Origin: Hyphomicrobiales bacterium
Lineage (GTDB): Bacteria > Pseudomonadota > Alphaproteobacteria > Rhizobiales > Aestuariivirgaceae
Assembly (NCBI GenBank): GCA_023266715.1
Contig: JAHFPK010000051.1
Span: forward strand, 1 to 13,102
Length of the DNA: 13,102 nucleotides
Reading direction: 5' to 3'
Shown here: piece after piece, positions 7,312 through 13,102 of the stretch
Layout of the letters: each line of letters opens with the position of its first letter
How positions within the stretch are numbered: the first letter of the stretch is position 1
Notes under the pieces: generated by a model
The model's database searches: none
Told to the model about the DNA's origin: nothing
Seen by the model: only the letters and a program-made list of their open reading frames with translations
Translations under genes and position numbers: made by a program

Positions 7312-7399
7312 CTCTCCATGGTCGCCCTTCGAGGCGACCATCCAGTGGTTGTCACAAGCTCGAAGTCTGGGTGGTCGGGTCAAGCCCGACCATGGAGAG
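7312..7399. repeat. Composite palindromic intergenic repeat (nested hairpins)
   Basis: This 88-bp element fills most of the gap between convergent trhO and the helicase gene. Its ends are perfect 13-bp inverted repeats, CTCTCCATGGTCG (7312-7324) and CGACCATGGAGAG (7387-7399). Each end is also half of its own hairpin: ATGGTCGCC/GGCGACCAT (7318-7326 with 7333-7341, 6-nt loop) and TGGTCGGG/CCCGACCA (7372-7379 with 7385-7392, 5-nt loop). An inner imperfect repeat, CCATCCAG against CTGGGTGG, extends the symmetry. The GGTCGGGTCAAGCCCGACC core looks like REP-like palindromes that I recall from alphaproteobacterial intergenic regions, but a genome search is needed to show copy number. In RNA either strand could act as a terminator or 3' stabiliser for the two genes, although no U-tract follows. 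Confidence 0.75.
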
Positions 7400-7408
7400 A
7401 TTTGGAAT

Positions 7409-9313
7409 TTACCGTTTCTTCTTTTTCCAGGCGGCTTTCTTTTCTTTGAAGTCGGGCCCGTCGCCTTCCGCTCTTGGTTTGCCAGCACCCTCGAATTTGG
7501 GCCTGTCTGCATCTCCGTGAGGTTTTCTGTCTTCGTAGCGCGGCTTTTCGGCACCGTGTCTTGGTTTGAATTTTGGTTTGTGTTCAAAATTGCGGGGCGA
7601 CTTGCTGGCCTCATGGCCGCCTTTCAGCAATTCAATCTTCACGTCCTCGTCATCGGCAACCAGGCAGGCGATGGTGAAGCGTTCAACGACGGCGTTGGCG
7701 ATTTCGAATCTGGTTTCATTGTCGGTGATGCGAATGGCGCCGATATCGGCCTTCACGACCTTGCCCCGCCTACAAATCATGGGCAGCAGCCATTTGGGAT
7801 CGGCATTGTTCTTGCGGCCGATATCAAGGCGAAACCAAGTGAAGTTGCGGGGCTCGGAGGAATGCGCACCGCGGCGCGCGGGTTTTGCCTCGCGGAAATC
7901 GCGGCCCGGACCGGGATCAAACACATCTTCTGCGGCGGGCAGCCTAGCGCGATAAACCCGTACAAGGGCCGCAGCAATTTCTTCAGGTGCACGCATGGCC
8001 AAAACCGATCGCGCCATTTCCAGCTCCTCTTCGCTGCTGATCTCGGTCAGCAGCGGGTCCTGCAGCATGCGTTGCTGATCGAGCTTTCGAATGTCATCGG
8101 CGGAAGGCGGTCCGCTCCATTGGGGCTTCACTTTCGCGGCAGACAACATTTGTTCGGCCTTCCTGCGGCGCGAGAGCGGAATGAGCACAACACTCACGCC
8201 CTTTTTGCCAGCTCTTCCCGTGCGACCGCTGCGATGCTGCAAAATTTCTGCATCGTTGGGCAGGTCGGCGTGAATGACGAGGCCGAGGTTCGGCAAATCA
8301 ATGCCGCGGGCCGCCACGTCGGTTGCCACACAGACGCGAGCCCGGCCATCGCGCAGCGCTTGCAGGGCGTGGTTGCGTTCACCCTGGCTCAATTCGCCGG
8401 AAAGATAGACGGCGGCAAAGCCACGCTCCAACAGGGTTGCATGCAAGTGACGCACATGGTCCCGGGTGTTGCAGAACACGATGGTGCTTTGGGCCTCGAC
8501 AAAGCGCAACACATTCACCACCGCATGTTCAACTTCATTGGGTGCCACCCGAATGGCGCGGTACTCAATGTCGGCATGGGCGCGTTCACCGCCTGAGGCC
8601 TCAATGCGGAGCGCATTGCGCTGATAGCGCTTGGCTAGATTGGCAATGGTCTTTGGCATGGTTGCAGAAAACAACAATGTACGGCGTTCGGCAGGCGTTG
8701 CCTCCAGAATGAATTCAAGGTCTTCACGAAAGCCGAGATCGAGCATTTCATCGGCTTCATCAAGAACCACGGCCTTGAGATCGGTAATGTTCAACACGCC
8801 GCGTTCGAGATGATCGCGCAGGCGTCCAGGTGTGCCCACAATGATATGGGCGCCATCACTCAATCTCCTGCGTTCGCGCTTGGGATCCATGCCGCCGACG
8901 CAGGAGAGAATGCGAGCGCCGGTATAATGGTAGAGCCATTCCAGTTCGCGTTCGACCTGCATGGCGAGTTCGCGGGTTGGTGCCACAATGAGAGCCACGG
9001 GGGAAGCTTCTGGTGAAAATCTTTCTGCCTCGCCGAGAAGTGTAGCGGTAATGGCCAGGCCATAGGCCACGGTTTTGCCGGAACCGGTCTGGGCCGAGAC
9101 GACGAGGTCACGACCCTCCGCCTTGGCCTCAAGAACGGCAAGTTGCACCGGGGTCGGATCTTCATATTTGCGTTCGGTTAGGGCGCGCGCGAACGGGGCG
9201 GGGGTTAAGGGAAATGCCAATTGATTAGTTGCTTTTCTAACGGAGTTGAGGCGGGCAAACTGGACGCCGTGTCCATGGATGCCGCATGCCGGGCGCCTCA
9301 TAGAGCAGTTCAT
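7409..9313 (-). CDS. DEAD-box ATP-dependent RNA helicase with DbpA-like RNA-binding domain
   Basis: This is a cytoplasmic DEAD-box helicase of up to 634 residues, expected to remodel rRNA or mRNA. The motifs are complete: a Q-motif region PTPVQ (53-57), motif I AQTGSGKT (74-81), Ia APTREL (111-116), TPGR (161-164), motif II DEAD (185-188), motif III SAT (216-218), ARGID (335-339), and motif VI HRSGRTGRAG (360-369). Residues about 489-550 (FRLDIGRKNNADPKWLL, then ADIGAIRI) resemble the C-terminal RNA-binding domain of DbpA/CshA-type helicases. A Lys/Arg/Pro-rich tail from about 570 ends in KKKKR. The start is uncertain: ATGs at 9313 and 9301 lack a ribosome-binding site, and the first 30 residues look unlike a helicase. 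A TTG at 9220 would begin LAFPLTPAPF, close to the usual family N-terminus, and is preceded by an A+T-richer stretch. Confidence 0.93.
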   Translation of the reverse strand: MNCSMRRPACGIHGHGVQFARLNSVRKATNQLAFPLTPAPFARALTERKYEDPTPVQLAVLEAKAEGRDLVVSAQTGSGKTVAYGLAITATLLGEAERFSPEASPVALIVAPTRELAMQVERELEWLYHYTGARILSCVGGMDPKRERRRLSDGAHIIVGTPGRLRDHLERGVLNITDLKAVVLDEADEMLDLGFREDLEFILEATPAERRTLLFSATMPKTIANLAKRYQRNALRIEASGGERAHADIEYRAIRVAPNEVEHAVVNVLRFVEAQSTIVFCNTRDHVRHLHATLLERGFAAVYLSGELSQGERNHALQALRDGRARVCVATDVAARGIDLPNLGLVIHADLPNDAEILQHRSGRTGRAGKKGVSVVLIPLSRRRKAEQMLSAAKVKPQWSGPPSADDIRKLDQQRMLQDPLLTEISSEEELEMARSVLAMRAPEEIAAALVRVYRARLPAAEDVFDPGPGRDFREAKPARRGAHSSEPRNFTWFRLDIGRKNNADPKWLLPMICRRGKVVKADIGAIRITDNETRFEIANAVVERFTIACLVADDEDVKIELLKGGHEASKSPRNFEHKPKFKPRHGAEKPRYEDRKPHGDADRPKFEGAGKPRAEGDGPDFKEKKAAWKKKKR

Positions 9314-9351
9314 GGCAAAACACCATGGTGGAAGGTTTTCGCCCGTAATCG

Positions 9352-9963
9352 CTATTTCGGATCGATCAACGCCACATGGGGGCTGGCATGGCGGGGGAGT
9401 TTGCCGACGAGCCTTGGATCGTCGTGGATTTCGACCATCAGGCTGTAGGGCGTGAAGCCCGAACGCTTGTAGAAGCCAATCGCGTTGGGGTGGTCGAAGT
9501 GGCAGGTGTGCACCCAGAAGCGGGTGATGGGTTTTTCCCAGGCCCTCCGGATTGCGATATTCATCAGTGCGCGGCCTAGACCGCTGCCAATGGCTTCTTT
9601 TGCGAGACCGAAGAAAGCTAGTTCACAGTTGGGCATATCCTTGAAATCAAGTTCCAGCAGGCCAATCGCATTTTCATCAAGGTAAAGCGCGTAGGAATCT
9701 ACTTGCGGGTTGTCAAGGATTGCTGCGAGCTTTTCATCGGGCATGATGAGGCGTGAGAACCACATCAGGTCTTCGCCCACTTTGCGGAATATGCTGCGAT
9801 AACTGTCGAGGTCTTTCACATCGACGCGCCGCAATGAATAGCCCGCCGGCAGAGATGCATCCTTGCTTTTTGGTTTGGATGTCATCTCAAGACAGGTCAC
9901 CACATTGGCGAGCCTGCCTTTCGGCAACTCGTAGTAACCCAAGGGCAGATCAAGTTTCTGCAT
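9352..9963 (-). CDS. GNAT family N-acetyltransferase
   Basis: This 203-residue protein is a probable acetyl-CoA-dependent N-acetyltransferase. The GNAT fold begins near GYSLRRVDVKDLDSY (41-55). The acetyl-CoA pyrophosphate loop is AIGSGLGRALM (124-134), and the C-terminal motif HPNAIGFYKRSGF (158-170) is the usual strand-helix-strand end of the domain. The first 40 residues, before the fold, include LPLGYYELPKGRLANVVTCLEM, which suggests a family-specific extension. The substrate cannot be told. I use the ATG at 9963, a few bases past the mmsA stop; a TTG one codon earlier is possible. The tight spacing behind mmsA indicates co-transcription and perhaps coupled translation. Confidence 0.9.
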   Translation of the reverse strand: MQKLDLPLGYYELPKGRLANVVTCLEMTSKPKSKDASLPAGYSLRRVDVKDLDSYRSIFRKVGEDLMWFSRLIMPDEKLAAILDNPQVDSYALYLDENAIGLLELDFKDMPNCELAFFGLAKEAIGSGLGRALMNIAIRRAWEKPITRFWVHTCHFDHPNAIGFYKRSGFTPYSLMVEIHDDPRLVGKLPRHASPHVALIDPK

Positions 9964-9966
9964 CAA

Positions 9967-11466
9967 TTACCGCATCGTCGGAATTGAAAACTGCGCGCCT
10001 TCCTTGGTGCCGGATGGCCAGCGCGACGTCACCGTTTTCGTCTTGGTGTAGAAGCGAATGGAATCCGGTCCATGCTGGTTGAGATCGCCGAAGCTCGAAG
10101 CCTTCCAGCCGCCGAAGGTGTGATAGGCCAGCGGCACCGGGATGGGCACATTCACGCCCACCATGCCAACCTGCACTTTGCTCGCAAAATCGCGGGCCGC
10201 ATCGCCGTCACGGGTATAGATCGCAACACCGTTGCCATATTCATGGTCGTTGCAGAGGCCTAAGGCTTCGTCATAGGTCTTGGCGCGCAGCACGCCGAGC
10301 ACGGGGCCGAAAATTTCTTCCTTGTAGATCCGCATGTCCTTGGTCACGTTGTCGAAGAGCGAGCCGCCGAGGAAATAGCCGTTCTCGTAGCCCTGCATCT
10401 TGAAGCCGCGGCCATCCACTTTCAGGGTGGCGCCTTCCTTCACGCCGATGTCGATGTAGCTCTTCACGCGGTCGAGCGCCTGCTTGGTGACCAGCGGGCC
10501 ATAGTCGGCTTCGCGATCGGTCGAAAGGCCGATCTTCAATTTCTCAACGCGCGGCACGAGCTTGTCGATGAGCGCATTGGCAGTGCCTTCGCCCACGGGC
10601 ACAGCAACCGAGATCGCCATGCAGCGTTCGCCGGCCGAGCCGTAGCCCGCACCGATGAGGGCATCGACGGCCTGGTTCATATCAGCATCGGGCATGATCA
10701 CCATGTGGTTCTTGGCGCCGCCGAAGCACTGAGCGCGTTTGCCTGTTGCTGTCGCCCCGGCATAAACATATTGCGCGATTGCCGTGGAGCCCACAAAGCC
10801 CACGGCCTTGATGTCGGGATCATTCAGGATGGCATCAACGGATTCTTTGTCGCCGTTCACCACATTCAAAATCCCTGGCGGCAGGCCCGCTTCAAGGAAA
10901 AGTTCGGCGATGCGCATGGGGCAGGAGGGGTCGCGCTCGGACGGCTTCATGATGAAGGCATTGCCCGCGGCAATGGCAGGCGCGCATTTCCACAGGGGGA
11001 TCATGGCGGGGAAGTTGAAAGGTGTGATGCCCGCTACAACACCGAGCGCCTGGCGCATCGAATACATGTCGATGCCGGGGCCAGCACCGTCGCTGAATTC
11101 ACCCTTCAGGAGGTGGGGCACGCCGCAGGCAAATTCCGCCACTTCGACACCGCGCTGCAAATCGCCCAGCGCATCGGGAACAGTCTTGCCATGTTCCATG
11201 GAAATCAGGGTGGCCAGCTCTTCCTTGTGCTTGGCGGCGAGGTCGAGGAATTTCATCATCACGCGGGCGCGGAACTGGGGGTTCTTGGCGGCCCAGGCGG
11301 GCTGCGCCGCTTTGGCATTTTCGACGGCGGCGCGCATCTCTGCTTTGGAGGCAAGGGCCACCTTGGCCTGCACTTCGCCTGTATTGGGGTTGAAGATATC
11401 GGCAAAGCGCCCCGAGGTGCCCTTGACCTGCTTGCCACCGATAAAGTGCCCGATTTCCTTGACCAT
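9967..11466 (-). CDS. mmsA: CoA-acylating methylmalonate-semialdehyde dehydrogenase
   Basis: This 499-residue aldehyde dehydrogenase converts methylmalonate semialdehyde to propionyl-CoA (or malonate semialdehyde to acetyl-CoA) with NAD and CoA, in valine and often inositol or beta-alanine breakdown. It shows PFNFPAM (149-155), the NAD-binding FVGSTAI (224-230), and catalytic Cys282 in AGERCMAIS. Arg105 in GDLQRG and Arg281 correspond to the two substrate-carboxylate arginines of Bacillus IolA. The usual ALDH general-base glutamate is absent (CFGGAKNH at 247-254), as in CoA-dependent members. EIFGPVL (384-390) is also present. The longer frame starts at 11529, but the ATG at 11466 has AGAGAG 6 nt upstream and gives the standard family length. 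No other valine-pathway gene is in the window. Confidence 0.96.
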   Translation of the reverse strand: MVKEIGHFIGGKQVKGTSGRFADIFNPNTGEVQAKVALASKAEMRAAVENAKAAQPAWAAKNPQFRARVMMKFLDLAAKHKEELATLISMEHGKTVPDALGDLQRGVEVAEFACGVPHLLKGEFSDGAGPGIDMYSMRQALGVVAGITPFNFPAMIPLWKCAPAIAAGNAFIMKPSERDPSCPMRIAELFLEAGLPPGILNVVNGDKESVDAILNDPDIKAVGFVGSTAIAQYVYAGATATGKRAQCFGGAKNHMVIMPDADMNQAVDALIGAGYGSAGERCMAISVAVPVGEGTANALIDKLVPRVEKLKIGLSTDREADYGPLVTKQALDRVKSYIDIGVKEGATLKVDGRGFKMQGYENGYFLGGSLFDNVTKDMRIYKEEIFGPVLGVLRAKTYDEALGLCNDHEYGNGVAIYTRDGDAARDFASKVQVGMVGVNVPIPVPLAYHTFGGWKASSFGDLNQHGPDSIRFYTKTKTVTSRWPSGTKEGAQFSIPTMR

Positions 11467-11606
11467 TTTGAACTCTCTTTGATTCCCGTTTTGTTGGATA
11501 TAAGACCTGAAGAGGCCGCCCATTAGCATCAGATTAGTCCTTATAGACCAGCCAGAGCAAATATGGAATAAATATTTCTTTGCTTAGCTAAAATAGAATT
11601 TTTATT
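11467..11606 (-). promoter_or_regulatory. Probable mmsA promoter region with two AT-rich inverted repeats
   Basis: The 140-bp gap between the DM13 gene stop and the mmsA ATG is markedly A+T rich in its distal half. Two inverted repeats stand out. AAATAGAAT/ATTCTATTT (11591-11599 with 11604-11612, 4-nt loop) is perfect and covers the last two codons of the DM13 gene. AAATAT/ATATTT (11559-11564 with 11572-11577) is separated by 7 nt. On the minus strand a TATAAG at about 11548-11543 could be a -10 element, with only a weak -35 (TTCCAT). The repeats could be operator sites for a regulator of mmsA or, for the first, a weak terminator. These roles are inference. Confidence 0.35.
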
Positions 11607-12020
11607 CTATTTCGTTAGGGGCGCGGCGCCGAAAAGCACGCTGAATTGTTTGCACCAGATGGCGACCGATTTGAATTTGGCGGGGTCGAAATCAGACGGC
11701 AGTAAAAGCTTCTGGCCGCCCGTGGGGGAGCCCAGTTTTCCGGCATCGACAAATTCATTGCCGGTGATTGCGTCGCCGTCCTGCGGGTCGGCGGAAACGC
11801 TGAGATAGACGAAGAGGTCCGGTCCCGGCGTTGTACTGAAATCGTCGCCAAGGCGCAGTTCGTATTTGCCGTTTTCCAGTTTGACCAGGCTCACGCCGCC
11901 ACTGGCCGTATCGGCTGGCGCATAGTTGCCGCCATGAAAGACGCCGTTGCTAATTGCTGTTTCGGCGGCCTGGGCATGGGTTGCGAGCAACATGGCAGCG
12001 GCGGCAATTGCGTATTTCAT
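11607..12020 (-). CDS. Exported DM13-domain protein
   Basis: This 137-residue protein has a short Sec signal peptide, MKYAIAAAAMLLATHAQA, with probable cleavage after Ala18, followed by a single DM13-type domain. Family features are NGVFHGGNYAPADTASGGV (25-43), the GPDLFVYLS strand (66-74), and the C-terminal IWCKQFSVLFGAAPL (121-135) with the conserved lone Cys123. DM13 domains are proposed to take part in extracytoplasmic redox or electron transfer, but a function for the bacterial single-domain form is not established. The open frame extends to 12146, but the ATG at 12020 has AGGAAAG 8 nt upstream and creates the signal peptide. It lies 70 bp downstream of the VOC gene and may have its own promoter. 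A periplasmic location is expected. Confidence 0.87.
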   Translation of the reverse strand: MKYAIAAAAMLLATHAQAAETAISNGVFHGGNYAPADTASGGVSLVKLENGKYELRLGDDFSTTPGPDLFVYLSVSADPQDGDAITGNEFVDAGKLGSPTGGQKLLLPSDFDPAKFKSVAIWCKQFSVLFGAAPLTK

Positions 12021-12090
12021 GGGGATGTCTTTCCTAGATAGGGCGAAGATCGCACTCGGGGAAAACTCGCGCAATTCACAAGGAGTTGAG

Positions 12091-12540
12091 TTACATTTCC
12101 TTCGGCAGGTGAACCGAGGGGATCCAGACAAAGCCCTCATCATCAATAATCATGCATTCGCGCAGGCCATGGGGCTTGTCGAGGCTGCCTGAAAGCACGG
12201 TCCAGCCGCCGGCCTTGGCGTTGGCCTCGGCGACACCGGGATCGCACCCATAAACCCTGAGCTCAACACCAATGCCGCGGGCCTCAACTCCCTTCACGAT
12301 CCCGGAAAGCGGATTGCCCTTATAGGTGTCGTCATGGTGAAACATGAAGTCGCCGCCATTCAGTTTCATGGCGGCAAAACGGTCATTGGCATAGAAAGCC
12401 GTGGCACCTAGGACATCAACGGCAAACTTCACGGCGCGGGGCACATCCCTGACAATCAAGTTGAAGCCCAGGCCTCTGAGAGAGCGGCCATAGTCGGGAG
12501 CGGAAACGGGTGGCGCGGCGTTGGGGTCGCTGGGTTTCAT
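12091..12540 (-). CDS. VOC (glyoxalase/bleomycin-resistance fold) family protein
   Basis: This 149-residue protein has one vicinal-oxygen-chelate domain. The first beta-alpha-beta unit is GLGFNLIVRDVPRAVKFAVDVLGA (23-46, partial motif), followed by FAAMKLNGGDFMFHHD (55-70). The second half has GIGVELRVYGCDP (89-101) and the closing strand IDDEGFVWIPSVH (132-144). Possible metal ligands are His68 or His69 and Glu93, but I cannot identify a substrate. The fold includes glyoxalases, dioxygenases and antibiotic-binding proteins. The frame opens at 12582, but the ATG at 12540 overlaps the stop of the upstream gene as ATGA, which favours translational coupling and this start. A second VOC protein lies two genes upstream. 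Confidence 0.85.
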   Translation of the reverse strand: MKPSDPNAAPPVSAPDYGRSLRGLGFNLIVRDVPRAVKFAVDVLGATAFYANDRFAAMKLNGGDFMFHHDDTYKGNPLSGIVKGVEARGIGVELRVYGCDPGVAEANAKAGGWTVLSGSLDKPHGLRECMIIDDEGFVWIPSVHLPKEM

Positions 12541-12956
12541 GCCAGCATTTGAACGCTTTCGGTCGCTTCCTGTCCATTCCACTTCACGGTGCAGGCGGGA
12601 ATCCGGTTGGCCTCGGAAACTCCAAAGCGGCGCATGGCCAGCAGAAAGAGCACGGCGGCGTCGGAGACGAGTTCGGTCAGGTCTTCCGCGTCGAGATTTT
12701 CTTCCAGCATTTCGCTGAGGCGCTGGCCCGCGAGCGCGGTCATGGCGTTGAGATCGTTAAGGGGAAGCGAAATGGCAGTTTCCCAGCTTTCAATAAGGTC
12801 CTCGTGCTTGATTTCAGCAATGACATAGCTGCCGATCATGAGGGGCAGGTTGCCGCGGAGCTGTATGCTGTGAACCCGTTCATCGGCGCAGTCCTGCCCG
12901 GGGCAGGTCAGGGTGAAAACGGGGAATTCATCGTTGGCATGGGATTCGCTACGCAT
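12537..12956 (-). CDS. Hypothetical protein coupled to the VOC gene
   Basis: I do not recognise this 139-residue soluble protein. It has no signal peptide or membrane helix. Visible features are a CPGQDC pair (Cys18 and Cys23) and a third cysteine in IPACTVKWNG (119-128), a beta-like segment QLRGNLPLMIGSYVIAEI (32-49), and an acidic helical stretch, about 75-110, running through SEMLEENLDAEDLTEL and ending in the hydrophobic AAVLFLLAMRRFG. The ATG at 12956 is chosen because AGG lies 8 nt upstream; a GTG three codons earlier overlaps that site. Its TGA overlaps the ATG of the following VOC gene by four bases, which makes a functional link with that protein likely. The frame is intact and G+C resembles the neighbours. 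Confidence 0.8.
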   Translation of the reverse strand: MRSESHANDEFPVFTLTCPGQDCADERVHSIQLRGNLPLMIGSYVIAEIKHEDLIESWETAISLPLNDLNAMTALAGQRLSEMLEENLDAEDLTELVSDAAVLFLLAMRRFGVSEANRIPACTVKWNGQEATESVQMLA

Positions 12957-13018
12957 GGGGTACACCTTTTACAGAATCTTGAGTTTGCGCTTCGATTGTT
13001 GCTGTTCCGTTAATCATC

Positions 13019-13102
13019 TTACTTTGGCTTGTGGCAAACGGCCTCGACATTGTTGCCGTCGGGATCAAAGACAAAAGCACCGTAATAATTTTCATGGTAG
13101 TG
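13019..13102 (-). CDS. VOC family (glyoxalase-like) protein, C-terminal end (cut by window edge)
   Basis: Only the last 27 codons and the stop are in the window. The translation runs HYHENYYGAFVFDPDGNNVE and then AVCHKPK before TAA. This is the typical last strand of VOC/glyoxalase family proteins, in which a YYAAFVxDPDGxNIEAVCH-like ending supplies a metal-ligand glutamate (the Glu in NNVEAV). The reading frame is open to the right edge, and the stop lies 62 bp before the ATG of the hypothetical gene, so the two are probably in one transcript. The rest of the gene, and therefore its subfamily, is not visible. Confidence 0.8.
   Translation of the reverse strand, partial: HYHENYYGAFVFDPDGNNVEAVCHKPK

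Noticed and set aside
7256..8596. 446-codon plus-strand open frame
   Set aside because: It lies opposite the DEAD-box helicase, whose translation has every expected motif; the plus frame shows no recognisable domain and is a G+C-driven shadow.
10705..11526. 273-codon plus-strand open frame
   Set aside because: It is antisense to mmsA; it is His/Gly-rich shadow translation with no ribosome-binding site or family match.
1..13102. tRNA or rRNA genes, CRISPR arrays, insertion sequences, phage genes
   Set aside because: I saw no cloverleaf, regularly spaced repeats, transposase or integrase motifs. Nearly all sequence is accounted for by housekeeping genes.

Overview
The window looks like chromosomal DNA of an alphaproteobacterium. 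The evidence is the minus-strand order mdh-sucC-sucD-sucA, which is typical of that class, the roughly 58% G+C in a stretch of sucD counted by hand, and the alphaproteobacterial character of the proteins (320-residue lactate-dehydrogenase-like malate dehydrogenase, ZapE, TrhO). Almost everything is core metabolism or housekeeping. I see no phage, transposon, CRISPR array, tRNA or rRNA gene. All genes except trhO lie on the minus strand, so transcription mostly runs from high to low coordinates.

Region 1 (about 1-3861) is a TCA-cycle operon read mdh > sucC > small membrane-protein gene > sucD > sucA. sucA is cut by the left window edge. Malate dehydrogenase, succinyl-CoA synthetase and the 2-oxoglutarate dehydrogenase E1 subunit act in the same arc of the cycle. 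The unexpected member is a 66-codon, A+T-rich gene between sucC and sucD. It encodes one membrane helix followed by a regular coiled coil, and its stop codon overlaps the sucD start.

Region 2 (about 4004-6300) holds zapE, an AFG1-type ATPase, directly behind a multi-pass M50-type (site-2 protease-like) membrane protein that carries an SRPBCC-like domain at its N-terminus. The M50 gene diverges from trhO, the tRNA U34 hydroxylase gene and only plus-strand gene (6388-7302), across an 87-bp spacer. That spacer has a GC-only 12-bp palindrome and a promoter placed so close to trhO that its mRNA may be leaderless.

Region 3 (7303-7408) separates convergent trhO and helicase genes and is almost filled by an 88-bp composite palindromic repeat.

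Region 4 (7409-13102) reads, from the right edge leftwards: the C-terminal end of a VOC-fold protein, an unrecognised 139-residue protein translationally coupled to a complete VOC protein, an exported DM13-domain protein, a CoA-acylating methylmalonate-semialdehyde dehydrogenase (mmsA), a GNAT acetyltransferase, and a DEAD-box RNA helicase with a DbpA-like RNA-binding domain and a basic tail. Two AT-rich inverted repeats lie between the DM13 gene and mmsA.

I found no convincing new multi-gene system. The best candidates for something undescribed are the small coiled-coil membrane protein inside the suc operon, the SRPBCC-M50 fusion next to zapE, and the coupled hypothetical/VOC gene pair.
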